A DNA stretch of 64,000 nt, taken from the NCBI RefSeq assembly GCF_024160875.1, contig NZ_JAIULA010000010.1:1-64000 (forward strand). Reading direction: 5' to 3'. A program made the translations under genes and the position numbers. The notes below the pieces were generated by a model. It was not told where the DNA came from, did not search any database, and saw only the letters and a program-made list of their open reading frames with translations. The stretch is from Ligilactobacillus ubinensis. GTDB taxonomy: Bacteria > Bacillota > Bacilli > Lactobacillales > Lactobacillaceae. Positions within the stretch are counted from its first letter, which is position 1, and each line of letters opens with the position of its first letter. Shown here piece after piece: positions 26,535 through 33,475 of this stretch.

Positions 26535-26689
26535 ATTTCTATACTCCCCACTATAAATATTTCCTAAATTATACACCAAAAATAGCAACCATCACTGATT
26601 GCTTAGAAAAATAATTATTATGGATACATGTAATTGCGTGCACACTCTCATGCATACACGCTAATGCGCGATATATTTATCTTGTAAAC

Positions 26690-26716
26690 AAAAATAGCCC
26701 ACCGAAGTGAGCTAGT
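26690..26716 (-). terminator. UUCG-loop terminator before the moron
   Basis: On the minus strand AGCTCAC-TTCG-GTGGGCT forms a stem with a UUCG tetraloop followed by ATTTTTGTTT. It ends transcription coming from the ArpU gene or from the structured region 26720-26945. Confidence 0.75.
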
Positions 26717-26719
26717 GTT

Positions 26720-26945
26720 ATTCATTCCATCAACATGGAATATCTTCAAAGAAAATGAAATTGAAAGAAATATTTTGTTTGGCTATCTGCCAATGCAAGC
26801 ATGTGGTACTGCCCCACACGATATTTCTAACCCAGCCACCCGATCAAGACTAACTGGAACCGCTTAGTATACTTGCGTGTATCCCTACTGCTATAGGGAT
26901 ATATCCTAGATCATGCTAGGCCACTTATCTTAAAAAGGAGGTTTT
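26720..26945. other. Structured non-coding region upstream of the packaging block
   Basis: This gene-free stretch holds several perfect hairpins: ATTCCAT/ATGGAAT at 26724-26741, GTGG/CCAC near 26804-26817, ATCCCTA/TAGGGAT near 26881-26900 and CCTAG/CTAGG near 26904-26920. On the minus strand it would end in the UUCG terminator at 26690-26716. On the plus strand it would be the leader of the small ORF at 26949, with a possible promoter TTGAAA-17 nt-TATCTG starting at 26761. It could be a small RNA, a late-promoter leader or part of the packaging site. Nothing else is seen in 26535-26689. Confidence 0.45.
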
Positions 26946-26948
26946 ACT

Positions 26949-27092
26949 ATGAAAATCAATACCTATCCGTCACCATCGGACAATATCATTTTCTCACATT
27001 CCTCAATCAATAGTCTGTCAATATTCAATCAACTTTCTGTCACTTTTCAATCAAAAATCAATCAAATCTCTGTCATTTCCAAAAACGAGTAA
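26949..27092 (+). CDS. Possible 47-residue ORF on the opposite strand
   Basis: ATG 26949 to TAA 27092, behind an unusually extended Shine-Dalgarno (TTAAAAAGGAGGT, 7 nt spacing), the best in the prophage. The product is Ser/Asn/Ile-rich with no domain I know. It runs against the late regulator and overlaps its last 42 nt. The second half is made of 22-bp DNA repeats that change frame from unit to unit, so the protein sequence there may not be under selection. The ribosome site is the only strong evidence. Confidence 0.35.
   Translation: MKINTYPSPSDNIIFSHSSINSLSIFNQLSVTFQSKINQISVISKNE
27003..27075 (+). repeat. 22-bp direct repeats (TCAATCAA ... TCTGTCA)
   Basis: TCAATCAA starts at 27003, 27025 and 27047 (period 22), with an extra copy at 27058. 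TCTGTCA follows at 27014, 27036 and, after an 11-nt insertion, 27069. The period is not a multiple of three, so these are DNA-level repeats. They lie about 1.4 kb from the small terminase gene and at the 3' end of the late regulator gene. They may be binding sites for the late regulator or terminase. Confidence 0.6.
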
Positions 27093-27578
27093 CTTTCCAC
27101 CTCGATATGCTTCTGCAAACATCACTAATACTTTTTTTAATTCCCGATAAAACGTTGCCTCTGACCAGTTGTATTTTATGTAAATCTTATAATCAACTAA
27201 TCTACGTTTGCTTAAATATTTATCGTAAATCAACGCTCTTTCGTCTGCATTTAGTGAATTGTAAGCTTTAAGAATATCATCAACAACATTCCTAGCTTCT
27301 TCTTGAAGTATCAAATTATCGTCAATACGGTTATGATTAACATTGCTATGCGTAATTGGTTCAATGCTATATGTTGCAGTCACTTTTGGTTCATATCCAG
27401 CGCAAGCTATTCTTAAACAGCTTCTGTATCGCAATAGCAAATCATCTGCTTTTTGTCTAGTTTTTTCTGTATCAACTTCCCTAAATAAACTTAGATTCAC
27501 ACCATACAGCCCCTTTGTGTTAATATTATATTGTGATGTATCTACTAGGGATAGTAGGTGCTTTTTTGTTGCTTCCAC
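27051..27578 (-). CDS. ArpU-family late transcription regulator
   Basis: 175 residues. The C-terminal half (about 105-165) has the sigma-70 region 4-like pattern of ArpU/RinA proteins: L-N-A-D-E-R-A-L-I-Y-D-K-Y-L then W-S-E-A-T-F-Y-R-E-L-K-K as the recognition helix. ArpU proteins switch on late operons of Gram-positive phages. It is the last gene of the early block and precedes the packaging genes, which fits. The target is probably in 26535-27050. Confidence 0.85.
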   Translation of the reverse strand: MEATKKHLLSLVDTSQYNINTKGLYGVNLSLFREVDTEKTRQKADDLLLRYRSCLRIACAGYEPKVTATYSIEPITHSNVNHNRIDDNLILQEEARNVVDDILKAYNSLNADERALIYDKYLSKRRLVDYKIYIKYNWSEATFYRELKKVLVMFAEAYRGGKLLVFGNDRDLIDF

Positions 27579-27605
27579 GTAATCACCTCACTTTCTACTC
27601 GTCTC

Positions 27606-27755
27606 CTAATCGTTAACCCATGGATAGCTATTAAAACTTGCTCCAGTGCCTGTGTATGGATAATGCCATAAATTGTTAAATTCAGATTCCGTTTCAACCT
27701 CAACAATTTCATGTGCTCCTGTTTCAACGTTGCGTACTTCGATATTTTTGTGCAT
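27606..27755 (-). CDS. Small 49-residue early phage protein
   Basis: ATG 27755 (AGGAG about 8 nt upstream) to TAG 27606. Acidic, Val/Glu-rich N-terminus (E-V-R-N-V-E-T-G-A-H-E) and aromatic C-terminus. Such short proteins are frequent before ArpU genes. Its start directly abuts the stop of the broken zinc-ribbon gene (TAG-ATG). Function unknown. Another frame of the same stretch is longer but lacks a ribosome site and has poorer composition. Confidence 0.6.
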   Translation of the reverse strand: MHKNIEVRNVETGAHEIVEVETESEFNNLWHYPYTGTGASFNSYPWVND

Positions 27756-27868
27756 CTACTCATCTCCTAACTTTCTGCCACATTTAGAGCAATAATTAAT
27801 TTGACTGCCACAATTTTTGCAATATAAACAACTGCTCCGACTTAAACCATCATATAATTTTTCTCCAC
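27756..27868 (-). pseudogene. Frameshifted zinc-ribbon gene
   Basis: From GTG 27868 (GGGAG upstream) the frame opens M-E-K-N-Y and soon hits TAA. Shifting by 2 nt restores a frame encoding L-Y-C-K-N-C-G and Y-C-S-K-C-G-R-K-L-G-D-E to TAG 27756, a complete four-Cys zinc ribbon. An extra AT in AATTATATGATGG explains the break. The restored frame itself contains no ATG, GTG or TTG. It was presumably a small early phage protein of about 37 residues. Confidence 0.6.
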
Positions 27869-27923
27869 TTTCTAATTATCTCCCACGAAAGTCACTATCA
27901 ATGAATAACTAAAATATTAGTGT

Positions 27924-27929
27924 TATACT
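27924..27929 (+). promoter_or_regulatory. Extended -10 promoter of the TspO-like gene
   Basis: TGT-TATACT (TG at 27921-27922) is an extended -10 element about 20 nt before the start codon. The -35 region is weak. It points away from the surrounding lytic operon. Confidence 0.5.
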
Positions 27930-27948
27930 TCACTTAAGAAAGGGGAAT

Positions 27949-28437
27949 ATGAAAATGAACAATAGTATAAGATTTAATTGGATTTACTTATTTATATTCA
28001 TTATCGTTATTGAAGTTATTGGTAGTTTATCGGCGCTATTTGCTGGAGATATTAAAAGCATTTACAATGGCCTAAATCTTCCTGTCTTATCACCGCCAGA
28101 CTATTTATTTGGAATTGTGTGGCCCATACTCTATGCTCTTATAGGAATAGCAGGATATTTAATTTATTACACTCCATCTATCCAACATGATAAAGTTATT
28201 AATTACATACTCTTTGGATCCCAATTAGTTATTAACTTTATTTGGAGTATTATCTTTTTCAAATATGAAGCGTATTGGCTTAGCTTTGCTGTAATAATTG
28301 TCCTTGATTTAATTGTTTTACTCTGTATCATTAATTTTTTCAAATCAAGCCAATTAGCAAGTATCTTGTTCGTTCCTTATTTTGTATGGATTGTATTTGC
28401 ATCATATCTAACAATTGGTGTAGCTATGTTAAATTAA
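27949..28437 (+). CDS. TspO/MBR-family membrane protein, moron
   Basis: 162 residues, five predicted membrane helices (about 13-33, 55-78, 85-105, 108-128, 137-158). Pattern as in tryptophan-rich sensory/translocator proteins: L-P-V-L-S-P-P-D-Y-L-F-G-I-V-W-P-I-L-Y-A-L-I-G near residue 46. TspO proteins bind porphyrins and are normally host genes tied to stress or tetrapyrrole responses. Here the gene is the only plus-strand gene in the early lytic block, with its own promoter and terminator. Ribosome site AAAGGGG. This is a classic moron layout. What it does for phage or host is unknown. Confidence 0.8.
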   Translation: MKMNNSIRFNWIYLFIFIIVIEVIGSLSALFAGDIKSIYNGLNLPVLSPPDYLFGIVWPILYALIGIAGYLIYYTPSIQHDKVINYILFGSQLVINFIWSIIFFKYEAYWLSFAVIIVLDLIVLLCIINFFKSSQLASILFVPYFVWIVFASYLTIGVAMLN

Positions 28438-28443
28438 CAGCTT

Positions 28444-28468
28444 AGTCGTCTGATGGACGGCTTTTTTT
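28444..28468 (+). terminator. Terminator of the TspO cassette
   Basis: AGTCGTC (28444-28450) pairs with GACGGCT (28456-28462, one G-T pair), followed by seven T. Confidence 0.8.
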
Positions 28469-28476
28469 CTAATCTC

Positions 28477-28791
28477 CTATTTCAATTCATTTACGATAAC
28501 TGTTGTATTATCACCAAAATAGATATTATGTTTCATGTTTTGCTGGTCTATATATTGCAATGAACGGCTACTATGTGATATATCAAATTTTCCTTTAAAA
28601 TGCATTATCGCTTTTCCATCTGCGTTGTAAACTGTTATTTCTCGTTCAATTCCATTGCTGGTTTCTGACTGAACATTTTTTACAGTTCTAACTCCAGATG
28701 CTGTGTCGGTAAAATACCAGTATGAACAACCTCCAATACCAAATATAATAATTACAGCTACTATGACTAAAGTTATTATTCCTTTTTTCAT
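28477..28791 (-). CDS. Small membrane-anchored or lipoprotein-like phage protein
   Basis: 104 residues. An N-terminal hydrophobic segment (about 5-20) ends in I-G-G-C, which could be a weak lipobox or just a membrane anchor. The outside domain (about 30-104) is strand-rich with I-T-V-Y-N-A-D-G-K and F-K-G-K-F-D, resembling the small exported proteins often labelled DUF5052. Candidate superinfection-exclusion protein by topology. Its start overlaps the stop of the next gene by 1 nt. Confidence 0.65.
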   Translation of the reverse strand: MKKGIITLVIVAVIIIFGIGGCSYWYFTDTASGVRTVKNVQSETSNGIEREITVYNADGKAIMHFKGKFDISHSSRSLQYIDQQNMKHNIYFGDNTTVIVNELK

Positions 28792-28985
28792 TATTCAACC
28801 TCCATATATTTCAAATAATTTTCTAAAAATCTAACTTGCTGCCAAACATATGCCTCTTTAGCTTCTTCATCGTTATTTCCAAGTTGATTACTCTGCATTC
28901 TTGTAAAAACATCTTTCAGAACCACCGAAGGAAAGTTATGTTCTTCAACAAGTCTGCTTAATGCCATATTTGCGGTTTCACTCAT
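28791..28985 (-). CDS. Hypothetical early phage protein
   Basis: 64 residues, acidic, all-helical, no domain recognised. Starts with the ATG overlapping the stop of the small basic ORF upstream, with GGAGGACAAATA as ribosome site. Part of the chain of tiny overlapping early genes. Confidence 0.65.
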   Translation of the reverse strand: MSETANMALSRLVEEHNFPSVVLKDVFTRMQSNQLGNNDEEAKEAYVWQQVRFLENYLKYMEVE

Positions 28986-29118
28986 TATTTGTCCTCCAGT
29001 TCACCGTATATTGCCTTTTTTGCTTAACTTTTGGCTTAGCCTTAACTTGCTTATTCAATCTAGCAAGCATTCTGTACTCATACTCACTACTAACTAGTCC
29101 AAAATCAGTACGCTTCAT
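28978..29118 (-). CDS. Small basic 46-residue ORF
   Basis: ATG 29118 to TGA 28978, with AGGA about 9 nt upstream. It overlaps the end of the gene before it and the start of the gene after it. Strongly basic (Lys/Arg-rich second half, K-A-K-P-K-V-K-Q-K-R). It fills an otherwise empty 120-nt gap in a tightly packed operon, which argues it is real. Possible nucleic-acid binding by charge only. Confidence 0.5.
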   Translation of the reverse strand: MKRTDFGLVSSEYEYRMLARLNKQVKAKPKVKQKRQYTVNWRTNNE

Positions 29119-29329
29119 ATGCTTCGTTCCTATGCTTTAACTCTTCTAGTGCACTATTCCAGCCACTATCGTATGCTCTGCTTATTTCTTTCTCTAAAAC
29201 GCCCAAAACATGCTCTCTGTGGCTTTTTAATCCTATTATGGATAAATTATCTAACCCAGCTTTATATGCGCTCTTTTCAAGTTCTATGAGCGCCTGTGCT
29301 ATGCTTGTTGGTACATCATAATCTGTCAT
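29105..29329 (-). CDS. Hypothetical early phage protein
   Basis: 74 residues, helical and acidic, no recognised domain. Start overlaps the stop of the preceding gene by 4 nt (ATGA). Early operon filler gene of unknown role. Confidence 0.65.
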   Translation of the reverse strand: MTDYDVPTSIAQALIELEKSAYKAGLDNLSIIGLKSHREHVLGVLEKEISRAYDSGWNSALEELKHRNEAYEAY

Positions 29330-29535
29330 ATTGGAAACTCCTGTTCTTTAGCCCAAACTTCATCTGCCTTGTCGTCCAGTTCCTCATATAGCGTATTTAA
29401 AGCTCTCACAACTTTAGCTGCTTGTTTACCCAGTCCTGCACGTTTGTATCCACTGCTAAAGTTTTCAAATTCAGATTGAATTTCATCAATTTTCTTAGTT
29501 AAATGTTCTAACTCGTAGCTTGTCATTTGTTCCAT
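29326..29535 (-). CDS. Hypothetical early phage protein, coiled coil
   Basis: 69 residues, mostly coiled coil (about 5-35) with many Glu and Lys. Its ribosome site AAAGGAGG lies inside the preceding small ORF, so translation is coupled. No known function. Confidence 0.65.
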   Translation of the reverse strand: MEQMTSYELEHLTKKIDEIQSEFENFSSGYKRAGLGKQAAKVVRALNTLYEELDDKADEVWAKEQEFPI

Positions 29536-29641
29536 TTTTCTTTGCCTCCTTTAGCTCTGCTAACATCTCTAACACATCCCTCGAACCCTCGTATTTGCCT
29601 GTTGGTTCAAATACATATACGCCTTTGTATTTTTCTTGCAT
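29495..29641 (-). CDS. Small 48-residue ORF after the helicase loader
   Basis: ATG 29641 overlaps the loader's stop (TAATG), with GAGGG about 8 nt upstream. Ends at TAA 29495, overlapping the following gene by 41 nt in another frame. N-terminal half is strand-rich and aromatic (K-Y-K-G-V-Y-V-F-E), then a helix. It fills a gap exactly and contains the next gene's ribosome site. Confidence 0.55.
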   Translation of the reverse strand: MQEKYKGVYVFEPTGKYEGSRDVLEMLAELKEAKKNGTNDKLRVRTFN

Positions 29642-30447
29642 TACAGAAACCCTCGCTTGTCTACTGCATTTTTAAACGCTATAATTCGTTCATCTTGCGT
29701 TCTTTTATTTATTCCTAAAAACATTCTGCTGATTAGCTTTGCATTGTACATGCTGTTGAGCTCCGTACTCTGCATATTAGTAGTGATTATCGTTCGTTTT
29801 CGTCTGTCAAAAATGCTAAATAATCGTCCTTGCAAATCGTCATTAGCTTCTTTGAGCTGTGATTTCATTGAAGTTTCAGTTCCTAAATCATCAATTACGA
29901 CTAAATCAGCATTTACTATTTTTTGAACATTAGCTTTAGGCTTTTCTCCACCATTCCAACTGTCCTTGATAGCCCCATACCACTCGTCAATGTTGATAAA
30001 CAGGCATTCCTGCTCTGAATTTTCTATTACATATCTTAAAATCGAAGCTGCTAGATGACTTTTCCCAACGCCAGGGTTGCCACTCAAAATGATATTAAAT
30101 TCCTGTTTTCTATCTAAAAGCTGATTAGCAAGTTTCAAAGCTTTAGTTTTGTTAAATTCTTCCTCACTGTTAGGTTTAGTTCGGTAGCTGTCAAAAGTTG
30201 CTTTGCCCAGTGCTGGATCGCCCCATATGCTGTTATCTTCCAAAGAATACTTACGCTTTTTAAAAAGATAATCTTTAGCTAGAACTTCATCTTTTCTTCT
30301 GACATTTTCTTTAACACACTGGTAGCAAATTGCTTTACCATTTTTCCCAACGTATTTAGGGCTGTCGTGTTTCTCACAATATTCATCTGACCGCTTAGGC
30401 ACAAACATTCCTAAAGTTGCTACAAAATCATCAGAACGACACTCCAT
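29641..30447 (-). CDS. DnaC/IstB-type helicase loader ATPase
   Basis: 268 residues. Cysteine pairs near the N-terminus (C-E-K-H and C-Y-Q-C, about residues 19-42) form a zinc-binding region as in phage DnaC/DnaI-like loaders. The AAA+ core has Walker A G-N-P-G-V-G-K-S (about 121-128) and Walker B L-V-V-I-D-D-L-G-T-E (about 183-192). It loads the host replicative helicase onto phage DNA opened by the initiator encoded just upstream, whose end it overlaps. Confidence 0.88.
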   Translation of the reverse strand: MECRSDDFVATLGMFVPKRSDEYCEKHDSPKYVGKNGKAICYQCVKENVRRKDEVLAKDYLFKKRKYSLEDNSIWGDPALGKATFDSYRTKPNSEEEFNKTKALKLANQLLDRKQEFNIILSGNPGVGKSHLAASILRYVIENSEQECLFINIDEWYGAIKDSWNGGEKPKANVQKIVNADLVVIDDLGTETSMKSQLKEANDDLQGRLFSIFDRRKRTIITTNMQSTELNSMYNAKLISRMFLGINKRTQDERIIAFKNAVDKRGFL

Positions 30448-31150
30448 TTATCTCACTTCCTCGGTTAGGCAAACTGCTGTTAGGTTGTTGCCTTTTATTT
30501 TTAAATCTGTTTTCAAGCGCTTTTGCTTCTACTAAGGTTTTAACTCCATTGGTTTCATAAGACGTCAATATCTTCTCTAAATATCCCCACGAAGCATGTG
30601 CTGCCGTCTCGCACATTTTAGTTATTGCAAAATCGACTACATCATCACCTAATTCATTTACATAATTCAAAAACGGTTCAGCTGTAATTCCATTTAATCT
30701 GATTCCTGCTTTTTGAAGAGTTTCAAATGCATTAATTTTTGCTCCGTTATTGTTGTTGTTATTATTTATATTTATATTATTAATACTTGTATTATTCTCC
30801 TTGATCTTTTCGTCAATAGGGTATTGATTATTTTGCGCATAGGGTATTGATTTTTTCGTCAATAGGGGTGTTGCAGACGGGTATATTTTTCGTTGCTTAA
30901 CCTGTTGATTTTCCTTGATTAGTTCCACGTGCACGTATCCGTACTTTTGTAAATTGCTTATCCACCTAGAAATTGTTGACTTGTCTACTTCGTAAAGCTT
31001 CGCAAAATATGAATTACTTGCTGTGCAATATCCGTATTTGTTCGATAAAGCTGTTATTTCACTGAAAAGTAGTTTTTCATTTGGCTTTAGATTTTTGTCA
31101 TATCTCACGCTTGCAGTTAAAATTGAAAAATAGCTTGGTTGTTCACTCAT
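30431..31150 (-). CDS. Replication initiator (winged helix plus DnaD-like)
   Basis: 239 residues. Residues about 10-85 are a helix-turn-helix_36-type domain (A-K-L-Y-E-V-D-K-S-T-I-S-R-W-I as recognition helix). An Asn/Ile-rich linker (about 115-138) with a run of seven Asn follows, then a DnaD-like C-terminal region (about 140-200). It should bind the phage origin and recruit the loader encoded next. The iterons at 30816-30868 and the AT-rich linker coding region are inside this gene, as in many siphophages where the origin lies in the initiator gene. Confidence 0.82.
   Translation of the reverse strand: MSEQPSYFSILTASVRYDKNLKPNEKLLFSEITALSNKYGYCTASNSYFAKLYEVDKSTISRWISNLQKYGYVHVELIKENQQVKQRKIYPSATPLLTKKSIPYAQNNQYPIDEKIKENNTSINNININNNNNNNGAKINAFETLQKAGIRLNGITAEPFLNYVNELGDDVVDFAITKMCETAAHASWGYLEKILTSYETNGVKTLVEAKALENRFKNKRQQPNSSLPNRGSEINGVSF
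30816..30868. repeat. Three 23-bp-spaced iterons, candidate replication origin
   Basis: ATAGGGTATTGATT occurs exactly at 30816 and 30839, and a variant ATAGGGG at 30862, each 23 bp apart. TTTTCGTCAATAGGG occurs at 30807 and 30853. The spacing is near two helical turns and not a multiple of three. About 50 bp away, on the side of decreasing coordinates, is a very AT-rich stretch (about 30730-30800) suited to melting. This is the expected structure of an initiator-bound phage origin. Confidence 0.65.
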
Positions 31151-31838
31151 AGTTCCCTTTCACTCCAATCTCTTTAAGCGTCTGCTCATCTAATTTAATT
31201 CCAGTTGTCGGTATCTTATATAACTCACCGAACTTCTCATTCCCATATTGTTCAATCTGCCCGTGATGTTCTCGGCAAAGAGGCAATACATGCCTTTTAG
31301 TATGGTCAACTTTGTTTCGATTAAGCCCTGTTCCTAGAACATCTACGTGTTGTATATCTGCATGTTTTCCACATATACAACACATTCGATATTTACAGCA
31401 GCGATATAGATACCAATTCTCTTCTTTGGGTAGTAATTCATAGCCATATTTGAAAGGTACAAGCCACTTGAACATGAAATCTATAACTATATCCAAAAGC
31501 TTGTTTGCGTCGCTCACGGTTGATTCTGTGGCGTCTGATAGGCTAATCACATCCCCTAAAGTTTCAATCGTGTATTTAGTCCTGAATAGTTCATCTAGAA
31601 ACTCGACACTATGACCGCTCCAAGCGTATATATCACCTAAAAGTGCATAATATAATGCTCTTTGTTTTTTAGTAGCTTGCCTTGGATCGGGGAATATGAC
31701 CTCGACTTCAACCTTGCTTAAATCGCCTTGATACATCGTTAGAAGCCGTTCAACGTTGATTTGGTCTAGTAGTCCCACTTCCAATTTATCTTTCGTATAT
31801 GACGTTGCTACGCCTTGATTAGTTAAACTCACATTCAA
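31143..31838 (-). CDS. Putative HNHc nuclease of the recombination block
   Basis: 231 residues. The C-terminal third has C-C-I-C-G (about 153-157), then H-V-D (about 164) and L-P-L-C-R-E-H-H (about 185-192). These are metal-binding and catalytic features of the phage putative HNHc nuclease family found next to RecT and exonuclease genes. It probably processes recombination intermediates or helps packaging. It overlaps its neighbours by 4 and 8 nt. Confidence 0.8.
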   Translation of the reverse strand: MNVSLTNQGVATSYTKDKLEVGLLDQINVERLLTMYQGDLSKVEVEVIFPDPRQATKKQRALYYALLGDIYAWSGHSVEFLDELFRTKYTIETLGDVISLSDATESTVSDANKLLDIVIDFMFKWLVPFKYGYELLPKEENWYLYRCCKYRMCCICGKHADIQHVDVLGTGLNRNKVDHTKRHVLPLCREHHGQIEQYGNEKFGELYKIPTTGIKLDEQTLKEIGVKGNYE

Positions 31839-32665
31839 TCCACCTCAATTTCAGACGCGTTCACAAAATCAGTAATTTTATTAGTTAACCTGCAATAGTC
31901 ACATTTCCCACACCTACTAGGCTCTTCTTTGCCTTCAATAATCGCCCTGTATTTATCTTGAAATGCTTCAATAGTCGTCATAGCGCTTTCCAATTCCAGT
32001 TGGTCTTGTTCGCTATTAAAGCTAATAGCCATGATGTCGCTAGGTGTTTGCTTGGAAACCGCAAAGATAAAAGGCTGGCATTCAACTCCAAATGTTTGCT
32101 TGATAAGTTCTCTGTACATAGCCATTTGCAAGTAATATCCGTACGCTTTCACAAATGACACTTTTCGACGCTCATCAGGATTCCAATATCCTTTATGGAA
32201 ATCTTGATTAGTCTTAATATCACAGAAATAGTTTTCTTCTGAAATTAAGCTATCAATCTTCCCTCGCCATTTAACGCCACCTATTTTGCCAGTTACGATT
32301 ACTTCTTTTTCACCGGGCAAATATAGTTTTTGAAAAGCTATATCCGATTCAAGACGTTCAGTCATTTGCTGTGCTATTTTGTACGGAGTTTTTAATTTGC
32401 CTTTCGAAGCTCCACGGCTAGAAATCATCTCATCTTGATGTGCTTCAATGAATTTTTCGTGTGCTTCTTCACTTTCAAAATATGAATGAACATAATTTCC
32501 AGCTAATAGAGCCGTAACATTATCATCAGGCTTCCAAGCACCTGTTAATTTGGCATATGCAGCAGCTTCACATTTCTGAAAATCTTTAAAAAGTGATACT
32601 GACATATAATCTTTATTAGCGTTAGCTGTGTAGTAGTTATCTTGATTCAACTGTATTGTTGGCAT
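31835..32665 (-). CDS. PD-(D/E)XK exonuclease partner of RecT
   Basis: 276 residues. Core motif R-G-K-I-D-S-L (about 133-139) and C-D-I-K-T-N (about 148-153) supply the catalytic Asp, Asp and Lys of a PD-(D/E)XK nuclease. Four C-terminal Cys (C-G-K-C-D-Y-C, about 256-262) may hold an iron-sulfur cluster, as in AddB/Cas4-type nucleases. It resects phage DNA ends so RecT can anneal them. It overlaps recT by 29 nt. Confidence 0.82.
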   Translation of the reverse strand: MPTIQLNQDNYYTANANKDYMSVSLFKDFQKCEAAAYAKLTGAWKPDDNVTALLAGNYVHSYFESEEAHEKFIEAHQDEMISSRGASKGKLKTPYKIAQQMTERLESDIAFQKLYLPGEKEVIVTGKIGGVKWRGKIDSLISEENYFCDIKTNQDFHKGYWNPDERRKVSFVKAYGYYLQMAMYRELIKQTFGVECQPFIFAVSKQTPSDIMAISFNSEQDQLELESAMTTIEAFQDKYRAIIEGKEEPSRCGKCDYCRLTNKITDFVNASEIEVD

Positions 32666-33437
32666 TTTCTAGTACCTCCTTTTCAGCTTGTTCACGTTCC
32701 ATTGCTTCCTTAAAAATATCTACATCTCCAGTTTCTTCATCTCGCGGATCATATTTTATTTGTTCAACTTCTACTTCTTTTTTAGGCTCTTGAATTGCAT
32801 TTTTAAGTAAGTTATTTGCCATGTTGACCTGTGGCGTTACATCTTTAGCAGACGTTTCATTAGGGTTGCGGTCATCCTCCGTATACAGACCACCTAAAGC
32901 TTCAGGAAACGCTTCACGTAATGCGTTCACCATTGCAGTTTTACGAATCATGGTTGCCGGCATGGTTTTCCATGTTGACTGTGATTTATTGAATTCATCA
33001 ACTGAAATTTCAACTCTATGTGGCTCTTTTCTATCTTTGCGATATACTTCTGCCCAAGCGCCTACTAAATCGTCATCTTTAAGCTTGAACGCTCCATTGC
33101 TATATACAATTTCATCTTTTCTCAAAACAATAATTCCTGCTTTAATTCCGTCATATTGTGGATTTGATTCAGCTCGCTTCATGAAAGCTTCTTTTGACGT
33201 GATAAGTTGTGCTGGTTGTGTCCCAAATTTGATGATGTAGGCTTCATTTAAAAAAGGATTCAAATGTTGATATTTGCAAAGCGTAATAAACATCATTACT
33301 TCTTGGTCTGTAATTTTTCCCTCACCGCGCACTAATGTTTGACGTACTGTTTGTGGCGTTAATTTCACTTGTTCATTGTTTGCCATGTATTCGACTTTAA
33401 AAACTGAACTTTCTTTTTTAGCTACTTGATTTTCCAT
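32637..33437 (-). CDS. recT: RecT single-strand annealing protein
   Basis: 266 residues from ATG 33437. GGAGGA is 7 nt upstream of it but only 1 nt from the ATG at 33443. Contains the RecT/Bet family pattern: C-K-Y-Q-H-L-N-P-F (about residue 50), Y-I-I-K-F-G-T-Q-P-A-Q-L-I-T-S-K-E-A-F-M-K-R, and M-I-R-K-T-A (about 157). The C-terminal tail is acidic, as in RecT. It anneals complementary single strands during phage recombination. Confidence 0.92.
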   Translation of the reverse strand: MENQVAKKESSVFKVEYMANNEQVKLTPQTVRQTLVRGEGKITDQEVMMFITLCKYQHLNPFLNEAYIIKFGTQPAQLITSKEAFMKRAESNPQYDGIKAGIIVLRKDEIVYSNGAFKLKDDDLVGAWAEVYRKDRKEPHRVEISVDEFNKSQSTWKTMPATMIRKTAMVNALREAFPEALGGLYTEDDRNPNETSAKDVTPQVNMANNLLKNAIQEPKKEVEVEQIKYDPRDEETGDVDIFKEAMEREQAEKEVLENANNTVESR

Positions 33438-33475
33438 TTTCATTCCTCCGTGTTAAAATACATATATAGAATTTT

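Noticed and set aside
26925-26945. Minus-strand similarity to the 16S rRNA 3' end (ACCTCCTTT...TAAG)
   Set aside because: It is simply the complement of an extended Shine-Dalgarno on the plus strand; no further rRNA sequence.
26821-26945. Group I intron or HEARO-type element
   Set aside because: No paired P7-type conserved sequences, no intron-encoded endonuclease and no interrupted gene.
27003-27075. Direct repeats as a CRISPR array
   Set aside because: Units of 22 bp without regular unique spacers, irregular third unit, no cas genes.
27545-27763. 72-residue ORF in another frame over the small gene 27606-27755
   Set aside because: No ribosome site, odd composition, overlaps the ArpU start; the 49-residue frame has a good site and start.
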